Below are positions 25,608 through 34,884 of a DNA stretch of 64,000 nt, piece after piece. Source of the stretch: Brachybacterium timonense (GTDB taxonomy: Bacteria; Actinomycetota; Actinomycetes; Actinomycetales; Dermabacteraceae); assembly GCF_900258505.1 (NCBI RefSeq), contig NZ_LT984895.1, positions 332,288 to 396,287 on the forward strand, in the 5' to 3' direction. Both the position numbers and the translations under genes were made by a program. How positions within the stretch are numbered: the stretch's first letter is position 1; the number at the start of each line of letters is the position of its first letter. The notes under the pieces are model-generated. The model did not search any database. It saw only the letters and a list, made by a program, of their open reading frames with translations, and was not told where the DNA came from.

Positions 25608-26816
25608 TCAGCTGCGGATCGCGTCGATCACCTTGATACGGGTGGCGACGATCGCGGGCAGCGCCCCCGCGAGGATGCCCACCAGGGTCGCCGCACCCAT
25701 CCCGACCAGCACCGCGCTCATCGGGAAGGGCGGTGCCTCCACGAGCCCCGCCTTCTCGAACTGTTCGATGATGATCGGCAGCCGCAGCAGTGCCACGGCG
25801 AGTGTCACGCCGATGGCGCCGGCGATCACGGTGGCGACCACGGACTCCATCATCACGCCCACGAAGATGCGTGCGCCGGTGGCCCCGTAGGAGCGTCGGA
25901 TGCCGATCTCGCGGATCCGGTAGCGCATGGAGACCAGGGAGATGTTCACCAGGCCCATGGCGCCGAGGATCAGCACGAGCCCGGCGATGCCCGCGATGGC
26001 GTAGGAGAGGTAGTCGATGATGTCGGCCTCACCGGCCCAGTCCATGGTGTTCTGGATGCTGACGTCGCCGTCCGGTCCGGGATCGAGCGCGGCCGCCAAG
26101 TGGTCGGCCACAGCGAAGGAGTCCTCCGGCGGCACCCAGGCGCTGATCTGCTGGACCTCCGGGGCGCCCTCGGCGCCGGGCAGGCCGCTCGCGGTCTCGA
26201 ACAGCACCATCGCCTCCATACCCTGAGGCGGCCCGAAGATGCCAGGCACGTCCTTGACCACGCCGATGATCACGGCGCGGGCGGTCTCCGTGGTGCCTTC
26301 GGGGCCGTGCAGGCTCACCGGGACCCCGTTCCCGAGCGGAGGGGAGCCGATCTCCTCGTACATGCTCTGGTTGACGACCAGCGCCGGGGCGAGCCGATCT
26401 TCGTCCGCGGCGGTGAACCATCGGCCCTCCAGCAGCTTCACGCGGTACATGTCGGCGTAGGCCGGGTCCACGGCCTGCACGGGCAGTGCCCGCACGCCGG
26501 TGGACATCTGCACGCGGGTCGAGGTCTCCGAGGACCGGGTCCAGTGTGTGACCTGCAGGGTCTCGAACTCGTCGATGACCTGGGCGGTGTCGTTCGTCCC
26601 ATCGGCGCGGTGGACAGCGACCTGGATCACGCCGGCTCGTCCGCTCTGTGCCTCGGTCATCTGCTCGAAGGTGGCCTTGAACAGGGACCCGGCGCCCAGC
26701 ACCGCGGTGAGGGCGAACACGGAGAAACCGACACCGATCAGTGCGAGCATGATGCGGTTCTTGTTCACGCGCAGCTCGCCGTAGGCCTCGACGATCGAGG
26801 CGATCAGGCCGGTCAT
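25608..26816 (-). CDS. MacB/FtsX-type ABC transporter permease
   Basis: This 402-residue permease has a first helix at about residues 20-42, a large extracytoplasmic MacB-like domain (about 45-270) and three C-terminal helices (about 278-300, 325-355, 372-392). That is the FtsX/MacB topology. Conserved EIGIRRSYGATGARI follows the second helix. It forms the third gene of an adaptor-ATPase-permease operon; its start overlaps the ATPase stop by 4 nt. Mechanotransmission-type export of a peptide, drug or lipid is the known role of such systems. The substrate is unknown. Confidence 0.92.
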   Translation of the reverse strand: MTGLIASIVEAYGELRVNKNRIMLALIGVGFSVFALTAVLGAGSLFKATFEQMTEAQSGRAGVIQVAVHRADGTNDTAQVIDEFETLQVTHWTRSSETSTRVQMSTGVRALPVQAVDPAYADMYRVKLLEGRWFTAADEDRLAPALVVNQSMYEEIGSPPLGNGVPVSLHGPEGTTETARAVIIGVVKDVPGIFGPPQGMEAMVLFETASGLPGAEGAPEVQQISAWVPPEDSFAVADHLAAALDPGPDGDVSIQNTMDWAGEADIIDYLSYAIAGIAGLVLILGAMGLVNISLVSMRYRIREIGIRRSYGATGARIFVGVMMESVVATVIAGAIGVTLAVALLRLPIIIEQFEKAGLVEAPPFPMSAVLVGMGAATLVGILAGALPAIVATRIKVIDAIRS

Positions 26817-27664
26817 GCGATCACCTCCGTGGGCGGTTCCTGGCCGGGATGCGGTGCGTGCGACGCGCCCTGAGCGCCGTGGCGGACACCCGGGCCGGCC
26901 TCCGCCACGCGGGCGCGGCCGGCGCGGATCCCGGCTGTCGCTGCGAGGGCGCCGCGGGCCTGGTCGGTCTCCTCCAGCGGCGTGAGCACGCCGGTGTCCA
27001 GCAGGTAGGCGCGGTCCGAGAGCGCGGCGACCTGCAGGTCGTGGGTGATGGTGACCAGGGCCGCTTCCGATTCGCGGGCGATCTCGTCCAGCAGCGACAT
27101 GACGGCTTCACCGGTGGTGACGTCGAGGGCCCCGGTGGGCTCGTCGGCGAGGATCAGGCGCGGGCGGCGCACCAGGGCGCGGGCCACGGCGACGCGCTGC
27201 TGCTCGCCGCCGGAGAGACGGTTCGGTGTCTGGTCGGCACGGGCGGACAGACCCACCCGTTCGAGCATCTCCATGGCGGCGCGCCGACGGTTTCGGAACT
27301 GGGCGGCGGTGCCGTACAGCATCGGCATCATCACGTTCTCCAGGGCACTGCGGCCATCGAGCAGGTTGAACTGCTGGAAGACGAAGCCGATGCCGGCGCC
27401 GCGCAGGCGCGCCCGGCGGCGGTCGGAGAGCCGTCGTACGTCGAGGCCGTCGAACAGCAGCTCCCCGCTGGTCTGGCGGTCGATCAGACCGAGCTGATTC
27501 AACAGCGTGGTCTTGCCGGAGCCGGACCGGCCGACGATGGCGATGTGGTCGCCGGCATGCACGTCACAGGTGACGCCTCTGAGGATGTGCAGTTCGGATC
27601 CGTCGGGCAGCCTGACCGAGCGGGTCAGATCCTGCAGCTGCAGGAGCGGGGCGCTCGTCACCAC
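26813..27664 (-). CDS. MacB-type ABC transporter ATP-binding protein
   Basis: This 283-residue stand-alone ATPase has Walker A GRSGSGKTT (about residue 42), signature LSGGEQQRV (about 150) and Walker B LILADEPTGALD. This is the LolD/MacB pattern. A C-terminal extension of about 50 residues (RAGRARVAEAGPG...) is low-complexity. The GTG at 27664 overlaps the end of the adaptor gene; a second GTG at 27661 is equally possible. It powers the adjacent permease. Confidence 0.93.
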   Translation of the reverse strand: MVTSAPLLQLQDLTRSVRLPDGSELHILRGVTCDVHAGDHIAIVGRSGSGKTTLLNQLGLIDRQTSGELLFDGLDVRRLSDRRRARLRGAGIGFVFQQFNLLDGRSALENVMMPMLYGTAAQFRNRRRAAMEMLERVGLSARADQTPNRLSGGEQQRVAVARALVRRPRLILADEPTGALDVTTGEAVMSLLDEIARESEAALVTITHDLQVAALSDRAYLLDTGVLTPLEETDQARGALAATAGIRAGRARVAEAGPGVRHGAQGASHAPHPGQEPPTEVIA

Positions 27665-28743
27665 GCCTCCACTCCGTCGGTGCCCCCGTCATTCGGGTCG
27701 GTGACGCCGGGGGCCACCTCGAGAATCTCCTGGCCTTCCTCGAGTCCACTGATGACCTCGATCAGCTCGCCGTCGCGCAGTCCGAGCTCGACCGGGATCT
27801 CGGTGGGCTCGCCGCCGTCGGCCGACGGGGCGTACACCGTGGCGGACTTCCCCTCACCGATCACAGCGGTGGTGGGGACGGCGAGCACACCGTCGCGAGA
27901 GCCGAGGTTGATGGTGATGGGAGCCTTGAGCCCGGGCACGACGCGCACGTCCTCGGGCACGGGGCAGCGCAGCGAGGCCCGCGAGGTCTCGCCGGCTCCG
28001 GGGAGCGGCTCGCCCCACTCGTCGTACGCGCCCTCGGGGACAGCGGGGGTGGCATCCTCATCGTCCTCGGTGTTCTCGGAGATCGACGGATCCTGGCAGG
28101 TGATCGGTTTCTCGGACGTGGGCAGCTCCGCGGTGGCCTCGATCGTCGTCTCCAGCAGCTGCAGCTGCTGCTCCGGGGTGAGGGAGGCGCTGATCGAGTA
28201 GGTGCCGGGGGACAGCGTGGCGACGGTGTCGCCGGTGTTGAGCTGCTGGCCCTCGGTGACCTCGAGGCCCGAGATGATGCCACTGCTGCTGGCACGCAGT
28301 GTGAAGTAGTGGTACGTGGGTCCGCTGGGAGCTGGCGCCGCGGCGTCGTCGCCGCCCGCGCCGTCGGCGCCCGCCTCGCCGTCGACGCTTGGGACAGGCG
28401 CCTCGATGATCTCCGGCTCCGCCTCGACCTTCACCTGCAGGATCCGGTCGCCCTCGTCGACGACGTCTCCATCCTTCCGCCAGATCTTGTTGACCTCACC
28501 GGTCTTCGTGGCGCGCAGCGGGGTGCCGGGATCGGGTTCCACTGTTCCGTCGAGTTTGAGAGTGGAGGAGAGGTTCACCTTTTCGACGGTGGTGACCTGG
28601 CCTTCGATGACGGCGACGCCTGGCTGCGCCGTGGGGCCTTCCTCCTCGCTGGTGAAGAAGGCGATCTTCACCAGCGCCGCGGCGATCACAGCGGCGACCA
28701 GGAGCCAGAGCGTGGGCAGGACGATGCGGCGGAGCACGGTCAT
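27658..28743 (-). CDS. MacA/HlyD-like periplasmic adaptor protein
   Basis: This 361-residue membrane-fusion-type adaptor has an N-terminal membrane helix (about 7-28) and then lipoyl/barrel-sandwich halves (KTGEVNKIWRKDGDVVDEGD near 80-100; SSGIISGLEVTEGQQLNTGD near 155-175). A beta-barrel part and a C-terminal membrane-proximal domain (TAVIGEGKSATVY...VELGLRDGELIEV) follow. An acidic insertion (ENTEDDEDATP) lies near residue 220. Gram-positive systems with MacB use such proteins to guide substrates. It is first in the three-gene operon and starts at 28743 after GAAAGG. Confidence 0.88.
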   Translation of the reverse strand: MTVLRRIVLPTLWLLVAAVIAAALVKIAFFTSEEEGPTAQPGVAVIEGQVTTVEKVNLSSTLKLDGTVEPDPGTPLRATKTGEVNKIWRKDGDVVDEGDRILQVKVEAEPEIIEAPVPSVDGEAGADGAGGDDAAAPAPSGPTYHYFTLRASSSGIISGLEVTEGQQLNTGDTVATLSPGTYSISASLTPEQQLQLLETTIEATAELPTSEKPITCQDPSISENTEDDEDATPAVPEGAYDEWGEPLPGAGETSRASLRCPVPEDVRVVPGLKAPITINLGSRDGVLAVPTTAVIGEGKSATVYAPSADGGEPTEIPVELGLRDGELIEVISGLEEGQEILEVAPGVTDPNDGGTDGVEAW

Positions 28744-28766
28744 GGCGGCCTTTCGGATGGCGTGAG

Positions 28767-28784
28767 GTGCACAGCGCAGTGCAC
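28767..28784. promoter_or_regulatory. palindromic site upstream of the efflux operon
   Basis: GTGCACAGCGCAGTGCAC is an 18-bp palindrome with one mismatched pair on each side of the centre, built from two GTGCAC hexamers. It lies 24 bp upstream of the adaptor start codon, where a repressor could block transcription. No regulator gene is adjacent, so the protein that would bind it is unknown. Confidence 0.45.
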
Positions 28785-28943
28785 AGGCCCGGGACGGGCC
28801 GAGGCACTATTTCACACCTGCCCAGGTCCCCGTGGCATCCGACAAAAGTCGTGTTCGTTCCGCGGGACCAGGACCGACAACGTCGAGGACGTCGACACCG
28901 ACCGCAGAGTCTCGCTCGTCCCGCAGGACGGGGGAGTACCGCA

Positions 28944-28949
28944 TAGGCT
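28944..28949 (+). promoter_or_regulatory. probable -10 element TAGGCT (leaderless)
   Basis: TAGGCT ends 6 nt before the ATG at 28956 and no Shine-Dalgarno is seen. A leaderless mRNA for the serine hydrolase is likely. Confidence 0.4.
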
Positions 28950-28955
28950 CGGAAT

Positions 28956-29960
28956 ATGGCTGTCACTGCTTCGACTCCCGACCCGACCGAGGACACGACG
29001 CCTGCGGCGACCACGGAGATCTCTGCGACACCCTCGGATCGCAACCAGGTGCCTGACGAGCTGCTGCTGACAGGGCTGCGCCAGCGGATCCTGGAGCGCC
29101 GCCTCGGGGTGCGCGCCATCCACGTGCATCGTGAGGGGCGCCGTGAGGTCTCCCACCGCTTCGTGGACGATACGATCGAGAACCTCTACTCGGTCTCCAA
29201 GACCGTGACTGCGCTCGCCGTCGGCATCGCCGCCCAGGAGGGGCTGCTCACGGTCGAGGATCATGTTCTGGACCACCTGCCGGCTCCGTCGGGCGGGGCC
29301 GGTGCCGGCTGGGATCGGGTCCGGATCCATCACCTGCTGACCATGACCTCGGGTTCCCCGATCACGGTGTTCCTCGATGAGCAGCGCGAGCATCCGGACC
29401 TCACGGCGCTGATCCTCGGCACCGATCTGGTGCGCGAACCAGGGAAGGCCTTCGAATACTCGAACGGATCCATCTACCTCCTGTCGCGGATCATCCATGA
29501 GCATGTCGGGCAGTCGATGCGTGACTGGCTGATGCCGCGCCTGTTCGAGCCGCTCGGAATCCTCAACCCGCAGTGGTTCACGGATCGCTGCGGCATCACC
29601 TGGGGCGCCACCGGGTTGAACCTCAAGAGCGGTCAGATCGCCCGTATCGGCCGTCTCTTGCTGGATCGCGGCTCGTGGGAGGGCCGCGAACTCGTGCCCG
29701 GCACCTGGGTTGATCGGATGCACGCCGATGACACCTGGGTGTCCACAGGCGACCGGGTCGAACCCGAGAGCGCTCGCTATGGCTACGGCGTGTGGGATTG
29801 CAGCATTGACGGCGCCTGGCGGGCCGACGGTGCCTACGGGCAGATGCTGCTCGTGCTGCCTGAGCAGCGGGCGATGGTGGCGATCACCTCGCACCTGGAG
29901 GGCCGCCCCGGCGCGGACATCATCCGGGCCGTGTGGGAGGAGCTGCTGCCGTTGCTGTGA
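28956..29960 (+). CDS. cytoplasmic-type serine hydrolase (beta-lactamase family)
   Basis: This is a 334-residue serine hydrolase of the class C beta-lactamase-related family, without a signal peptide. SVSKTVTA (about residue 79) carries the Ser-Lys pair and YSNGS (about 168) the Tyr motif. A late WRADGAYGQ segment (about 288) takes the place of the third motif. The family includes esterases, amidases and penicillin-recognising enzymes. It is the last gene before the polysaccharide locus, 226 bp away, and is not obviously part of it. Confidence 0.86.
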   Translation: MAVTASTPDPTEDTTPAATTEISATPSDRNQVPDELLLTGLRQRILERRLGVRAIHVHREGRREVSHRFVDDTIENLYSVSKTVTALAVGIAAQEGLLTVEDHVLDHLPAPSGGAGAGWDRVRIHHLLTMTSGSPITVFLDEQREHPDLTALILGTDLVREPGKAFEYSNGSIYLLSRIIHEHVGQSMRDWLMPRLFEPLGILNPQWFTDRCGITWGATGLNLKSGQIARIGRLLLDRGSWEGRELVPGTWVDRMHADDTWVSTGDRVEPESARYGYGVWDCSIDGAWRADGAYGQMLLVLPEQRAMVAITSHLEGRPGADIIRAVWEELLPLL

Positions 29961-30186
29961 GCGCGGGTGGACGGTCATCCGTGCTCAGAGCGTGTCGGGT
30001 CGTGCTCGGCGAAGCGCTGTTGTGAGCGAGGGCGCGGCGCAGGAGAGCTACTGTCGGCTTCCGGACCGCCGCCGGGTCGCATTGGACGTCACAGGCTTGC
30101 GATGCGGGTGATCCCGATGGAAAGTCGTGAGAACGCCCCGGGATCCGTGCAGGTCGCCTGCTGGTACTAGCTGGGCGGTGCGTAGG

Positions 30187-31872
30187 ATGAACGAGTCCGT
30201 CTCTGCCGAGGTGAATGGTGCCCGTGTGACCATTGAAGAGTTTCTGCGGTTTCTGCTGCGCAATGCCCTCCTGCTGGTGGTAGCGATCCTGGTTGGCGCT
30301 GCCGCCGGCTACGGCTATTCACATACGAAGCCTGAAGTTTTCGAGGCATCGGCGCTGGGCTATGTCTCCGCGAGCGGAGAAACGGACCCGGACGGCAATG
30401 CGATCACGCAGGCCAGCTCGAACATGCAGTTCCAGTACAACAAGGCGCAGTCGTATCTTCCACTGTTCAACACCCGCGCCGTCGGCCAGAACATTGTGGA
30501 TTCCACCGGCCTGCCGATCAGCCCCGATGCTGCTGCAGCCTCGCTCCGCGCTTCCTTGGACCCCAACGCCCCGATCATCACGGTGACTGCCACCGCTGGC
30601 ACCTCTCAACAGGCTCAGCAACTGGCCAACGCTGCCGTGGAGGCAGTCGCCCAGGAGGCTGAACGCCTCGAGACGGGCGGCAATGATGCGGCGCAGGCAC
30701 AGGTGGTTCTTGTGCCGTATCAGACCGCTAATGCTCCGAGTGCACCGATTGCGCCGGACCGACGGAAGTTCCTCGCGATCGGCGCGGTGGCTGGTCTGGC
30801 CATCGCGCTCTCCATCGCGTGGCTGCGCGCCCGCAACGATTCCCGCATCCGTACGGTGAATGACCTTGAGCGTGCTACCGGCATTCCTGTGCTGGGCGTG
30901 CTTCCCGCCGGGAAGGATCTCGGGAGGAACAAGGGGACCGGCGTGCTCGTGCAACCCTGCGAGTTCCGTACCCGGGAGGCGCTGCGTAAGCTGCGCACCA
31001 ACCTGCGTTTTGTGGATGTCGATAACCCTCCACGCTCTGTCGTGGTCACCAGCTCCGTGCCCGCAGAGGGCAAGTCCACCGTGGCGGCGAATCTGGCACG
31101 CGTGATCGCCGCGTCTGGGCAACGCACCTTGCTGATTGACGCCGACATGCGTCGTCCCGTGCTTGCCGCCGCCATGGAGGTGGATGACGCAGTGGGCCTG
31201 TCCCAGCTGCTCGTCGGCAGCGTGAGCGCGCAGGAGGCGCTGCAGCGTGTCGAGGCTACGCGGCTGTGGGTGCTGCCAGCAGGGCAGATCCCGCCGAATC
31301 CGTCAGAACTGCTCGGGTCACGTCGCATGCATGACCTCGTGGCGGAGCTGAGTGAGAGGTTCTTCGTGATCATCGACGCTCCGCCGGTGTTGGCGGTGAC
31401 CGATGCGCAACTGCTCTCCCGCCACACCGACGGCGCGATTCTCGTGTCGGTTCCGGGAAGGACGCGCGCCGAGGGCATCCGTAAGGCCGTCGACTCGGTG
31501 CAGGGCGTCGGCTCCACGGTGTACGGGCTGGTCATGAACCGTGTAAGCACCGGCCGTTTGAAGCGCATAGCTTACGGCGATGCCGAGTATGGCTACTCCT
31601 CGTACGGTAGCTACACCTATGGGGCCAGCAAGGGATACGCCTACGCGGTCGTCGAGCCAGACACCGATGCTGAGGTGCTGCCCGATGCGCCCGTCGAGGC
31701 CGCACACGAACCGCTCGGGGAGGCGCACGGAGAGCAGGCCTCTTCAACTGCTGGGTCCCGTCCGGATGGGCATGCTGCTCCTATCGCCTCGACGAGCCCC
31801 AGCTCGGCATCTGACGCACCCCGTCGGCGTCGAGCGAAACGGGCTGCGATGCCGAACGACAGCGAGTCGTGA
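30187..31872 (+). CDS. polysaccharide co-polymerase / BY-type tyrosine autokinase
   Basis: This 561-residue protein combines a Wzz-like chain-length domain (membrane helices at about 22-42 and 197-215, with an external loop between) and a cytoplasmic BY-kinase domain. The kinase part has Walker A SVPAEGKSTVAANLA (about 288), Walker A' LLIDADMRRP (about 315) and Walker B FVIIDAPP (about 393). Its tail between about 462 and 488 holds eight tyrosines, the autophosphorylation cluster. It controls assembly and length of the exopolysaccharide. It is first in the coupled gene string; its stop overlaps the next start. A tyrosine phosphatase of the right family is encoded at 55963-56562. The start has no clear Shine-Dalgarno. 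Confidence 0.92.
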   Translation: MNESVSAEVNGARVTIEEFLRFLLRNALLLVVAILVGAAAGYGYSHTKPEVFEASALGYVSASGETDPDGNAITQASSNMQFQYNKAQSYLPLFNTRAVGQNIVDSTGLPISPDAAAASLRASLDPNAPIITVTATAGTSQQAQQLANAAVEAVAQEAERLETGGNDAAQAQVVLVPYQTANAPSAPIAPDRRKFLAIGAVAGLAIALSIAWLRARNDSRIRTVNDLERATGIPVLGVLPAGKDLGRNKGTGVLVQPCEFRTREALRKLRTNLRFVDVDNPPRSVVVTSSVPAEGKSTVAANLARVIAASGQRTLLIDADMRRPVLAAAMEVDDAVGLSQLLVGSVSAQEALQRVEATRLWVLPAGQIPPNPSELLGSRRMHDLVAELSERFFVIIDAPPVLAVTDAQLLSRHTDGAILVSVPGRTRAEGIRKAVDSVQGVGSTVYGLVMNRVSTGRLKRIAYGDAEYGYSSYGSYTYGASKGYAYAVVEPDTDAEVLPDAPVEAAHEPLGEAHGEQASSTAGSRPDGHAAPIASTSPSSASDAPRRRRAKRAAMPNDSES

Positions 31873-32801
31873 TGCTTGCTCTCGCTGTCATCATCCCGGT
31901 GCACGGAGCGATTGATCCGGTTCTCCCCCTGCTGGAGGCCCTGATCGGCCCCGACGTAGCACAGGAGGATCGTCCCGCACAGGTGATCGTCGTCGATGAT
32001 GCCAGCCCGTGTCGCGTTCCAGCCGATGCCCTGCCGCGCGGTGTCGATCTGGTGCGGCGTGAGCACAATGGCGGCTTCGGGGCTGCGGTCAACACAGGGT
32101 TGCACGCCGCGGCCTTCCCCCAGGCACTGGTTCTGAACTCCGACCTGATCATCCCCCGCGGGTTCGCGCGTACCCTGCTCGAGCACGGCGCGCCCTGGCA
32201 GCCAGCGGTGGTCGGCTGTCGTGCCGGCACCCCGGACGGGACCAGCGGCTGCAGCGCGCGTTTCACGCCGAGGATCTCTCACCAGGTTGTGGAATGGCTG
32301 GTCCCGTTGGCATCGCAGCATCACCGGCCGGTGATCCAACGCGCTATGGGGAACGACGTCGACTCCGACGCCGCCACCGGAGTCGTTCCTGTGGACTGGG
32401 TCTCCGGGGCCGTGATGCTGCTGCCCGTCGCGGAAGTACTGGCCATCGGCGGCTTCGACGAGGGGTACTTCATGTACACCGAAGAAGTTGATCTGCAGCT
32501 GCGCCTGCGTCGGGTAGGAGTGCCGACGCTGCTCGATGCCGACGTGGTTGCGGTGCACGAGGGAGGCGGCTCGTCGGGCGGTGAGGCGCGTCGGCGCCTT
32601 TGGCTCGTTGGCGCACGCATGCGCTACGCCCGCAAGCACCAGAATGTGCATCTGTTGCGTGCTGGCCTGCTCAGTGCGTCTGTCGTGAACATCGTGTGGA
32701 ACACGGGCCGCCGGCTCTTCGGCCGTGACGTGAATCCCGTAGCGGTGTTCCGCGAGGAGACCACACTGATCCTCACCGCCGGCAAGGAACTGCCCCGATG
32801 A
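31872..32801 (+). CDS. GT2 glycosyltransferase (rhamnosyltransferase-like)
   Basis: This 309-residue inverting glycosyltransferase of family GT2 has the nucleotide-binding start VIIPVHG, the DDAS motif (about residue 42), NSDL as the DxD equivalent, and GGFDEGYFMYTEEVDLQLR in the acceptor-binding part. Such proteins add rhamnose or similar sugars to lipid-linked repeat units on the cytoplasmic side. The ATG at 31872 shares one base with the preceding stop, and a GTG at 31869 is an alternative. The next gene overlaps by 4 nt. Confidence 0.88.
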   Translation: MLALAVIIPVHGAIDPVLPLLEALIGPDVAQEDRPAQVIVVDDASPCRVPADALPRGVDLVRREHNGGFGAAVNTGLHAAAFPQALVLNSDLIIPRGFARTLLEHGAPWQPAVVGCRAGTPDGTSGCSARFTPRISHQVVEWLVPLASQHHRPVIQRAMGNDVDSDAATGVVPVDWVSGAVMLLPVAEVLAIGGFDEGYFMYTEEVDLQLRLRRVGVPTLLDADVVAVHEGGGSSGGEARRRLWLVGARMRYARKHQNVHLLRAGLLSASVVNIVWNTGRRLFGRDVNPVAVFREETTLILTAGKELPR

Positions 32802-33811
32802 CCGCCGCCACCAGACTGCTCCTGATCTCGCCCACCTTCCACGGGTACTGGCGATCGATCGAGGATGCCTTCGCGCGCCGCGGCTACGAGACCAGCACGA
32901 TCCGATACGACGCATACGACACGGCTGTGGACAAGCTGCGGCTGAAGGCCACTGTGGAGCTGCCGGAGAAGCTCGGGCGGGGCGCTGCCCGCAGGGCGGC
33001 GGAGACGCGTCGGCTCACCGATCGAGTGATCGAGGCACTGCGCACCGTGCAGCCCGACAGGGTCGTGGTGATCAAGGGGGATGCACTCGACCACCGTTTC
33101 TGGGACGCGCTCGGTAACACTCCACGGATCCTCTGGCTGTACGACGATCTGCACCGCCACGACTACACGCTGGACTTCCTCCGGCATGTGGGGCCCATCG
33201 TGGACTATGCCCGCTCCGAGACCGATCGCCTCGCCGCCGAGGGCGTCGACGCGCATTTCGTGGCGAACGCCTTCGATCCACATCGGGTGTCCCCGCCCAC
33301 CCGCCGCACCGGCGAGGTCGTCTTCATCGGCTCCGGCTACGCGAACCGGTACGAGATCCTCAGCGAGCTCGCGGCGCGCGGTCTTCCTGTGCACGCCTGG
33401 GGGAGGGATTTCTCCCGCCACCCGGTGGACCGGCTGCGCACCTTCTCATGGAAGCGGCCTGCTTTGGCGGCGTCACGCGAGGTCCCGCTGGACCGTGCCT
33501 ACGAGATCCACGCCGAAGGGGCGGCGGCCGTGGCGATCCACGGTCGTCAGGAGGGACACGCGATGCGCACCTTCGAGATCCCTGGGATGGGTGGCGTGCA
33601 GCTTGTGGACCGTGAGGACGTCGATCAGTTCTACGACGTCGGCATCGAGGTCGCTCTCTGGCGCGACGTCGATGAGTTGGAGGAGCTGGCCCGGCGTGCG
33701 GTCGAGGACCCCGTCTGGGGAGACCGCATGCGAGAGGCCGGGCGGGCGCGCACGCTTGCGGAGCACACATTCGATCACCGGATCGCGGAGGTGGATGCCC
33801 TGTGGCACTGA
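32798..33811 (+). CDS. CgeB-like glycosyltransferase
   Basis: This 337-residue GT-B-type transferase resembles the CgeB/spore-maturation glycosyltransferases. It opens with LLLISPTFHGYWRSIEDAF, has the middle motif RILWLYDDLHRHDY, and the C-terminal donor site reads VVFIGSGYANR...RTFEIPGMGG. It probably adds a sugar during repeat-unit assembly in the cytoplasm. Overlaps with both neighbours show it is part of the coupled polysaccharide operon. The sugar and linkage are unknown. Confidence 0.8.
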   Translation: MTAATRLLLISPTFHGYWRSIEDAFARRGYETSTIRYDAYDTAVDKLRLKATVELPEKLGRGAARRAAETRRLTDRVIEALRTVQPDRVVVIKGDALDHRFWDALGNTPRILWLYDDLHRHDYTLDFLRHVGPIVDYARSETDRLAAEGVDAHFVANAFDPHRVSPPTRRTGEVVFIGSGYANRYEILSELAARGLPVHAWGRDFSRHPVDRLRTFSWKRPALAASREVPLDRAYEIHAEGAAAVAIHGRQEGHAMRTFEIPGMGGVQLVDREDVDQFYDVGIEVALWRDVDELEELARRAVEDPVWGDRMREAGRARTLAEHTFDHRIAEVDALWH

Positions 33812-34884
33812 TCCATGCGACGAGTCTCGAGCGCTGGCAGGACTGGCAGCGTTCCCGTCATCCGCTGCGTCGTGCCAAGCACAGCACGCTGGATGCGGTG
33901 CGCCGTCTACGAGGCCGTCACGAGCATGAGCCGGAGCGCTACGCGCTGCACTCCGTGGACGGGGAGGGGAAGGAGCGAATCCTCATCGCGGTGGACTCCG
34001 TGTCCCCGACGTCCCGGGCGAGCCTGCTCACGGCGCTGCCGTACCTGCGCAGCGGCGTGGACATCCTCGCCCCCGCAGACGTCGAGTTGCCGGAGCTTGC
34101 GGGTCGAAAGGCCGCGCGCACCGAGCTCGCCGATGCCGAGGCGCTGACGGGACGAGGCATCAGAGCGATCACCTCTCTCGGCTGGCATCTCGGTGCGGGG
34201 CGTTTGGCGCATGACTGGGCCGCGAGCCACGGGATCGCCTCCACGATCGTGCAGCATGGCGCCCTGACCCCGTACGCACCGCCGCTACCGCCAGAGTCCA
34301 CCCTGTTCGCGTGGACCATGGAGGATGGCAACTTCTACCGTTCGAGCCGCCGCGACGTCGACGTGCGCGTGATCGGCTCGCAGCTGCTCTGGCAGGCGTC
34401 CCGGGAGGATGTGCGGGCAGGTGCCACGGCGAGTGCGCAGGAGCACCCGGATGAGGACCGGTTGGTGTTCCTGGGGCAGATGCACGGCGCGGAGCTGCCG
34501 CGCCGCATCACCGCCGGTGCGGCCATCGATCTGTGCCGGAAGGAAGGCGCTCTATACCGACCCCATCCGATGGAGACCGACGTCGTCTCTCGCACGACCC
34601 ACCGGGCGATGCAACGGGCCGGCATCGAGTTTCAGGACTCCTCGATCCCGCTGGCCACTATGTCCAACCCGGTGGTGGCGGTGTTCTCCACCGGCGTGCT
34701 GGAGGCCGCGGTGCGCGGCGTCCCCGCTTGGGTCCACGCCCCGAAGGCGCCCGTGTGGGTGGAGGAGTTCTGGGATCGCTATCGGATGTCCCGCTTCGGC
34801 GGCTCCGAGCCGACCCGCGGACCCGAAATCGGCGCCGACGAGCCGGCCCGACTCCTCGCCCAGCATCTGGAAGGTGTCGCATGA
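33802..34884 (+). CDS. GT-B-fold surface-polysaccharide transferase (TagF/KpsS-like)
   Basis: This is a 360-residue protein with a QHGALTPYAPP segment (about residue 152) and YRPHPMETD (about 252). These are features shared by CDP-glycerol phosphotransferases, capsule transferases and some sialyltransferase-like proteins. SNPVVAVFSTGVLEAAVRG near 290 fits the donor-binding part. The GTG start at 33802 overlaps the preceding gene by 10 nt, and the stop overlaps neuA by 4 nt. Its place directly before neuA and neuB makes a nonulosonic-acid transferase an attractive reading, but that is inference; a glycerol-phosphate transferase is possible too. Confidence 0.65.
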   Translation: MALIHATSLERWQDWQRSRHPLRRAKHSTLDAVRRLRGRHEHEPERYALHSVDGEGKERILIAVDSVSPTSRASLLTALPYLRSGVDILAPADVELPELAGRKAARTELADAEALTGRGIRAITSLGWHLGAGRLAHDWAASHGIASTIVQHGALTPYAPPLPPESTLFAWTMEDGNFYRSSRRDVDVRVIGSQLLWQASREDVRAGATASAQEHPDEDRLVFLGQMHGAELPRRITAGAAIDLCRKEGALYRPHPMETDVVSRTTHRAMQRAGIEFQDSSIPLATMSNPVVAVFSTGVLEAAVRGVPAWVHAPKAPVWVEEFWDRYRMSRFGGSEPTRGPEIGADEPARLLAQHLEGVA

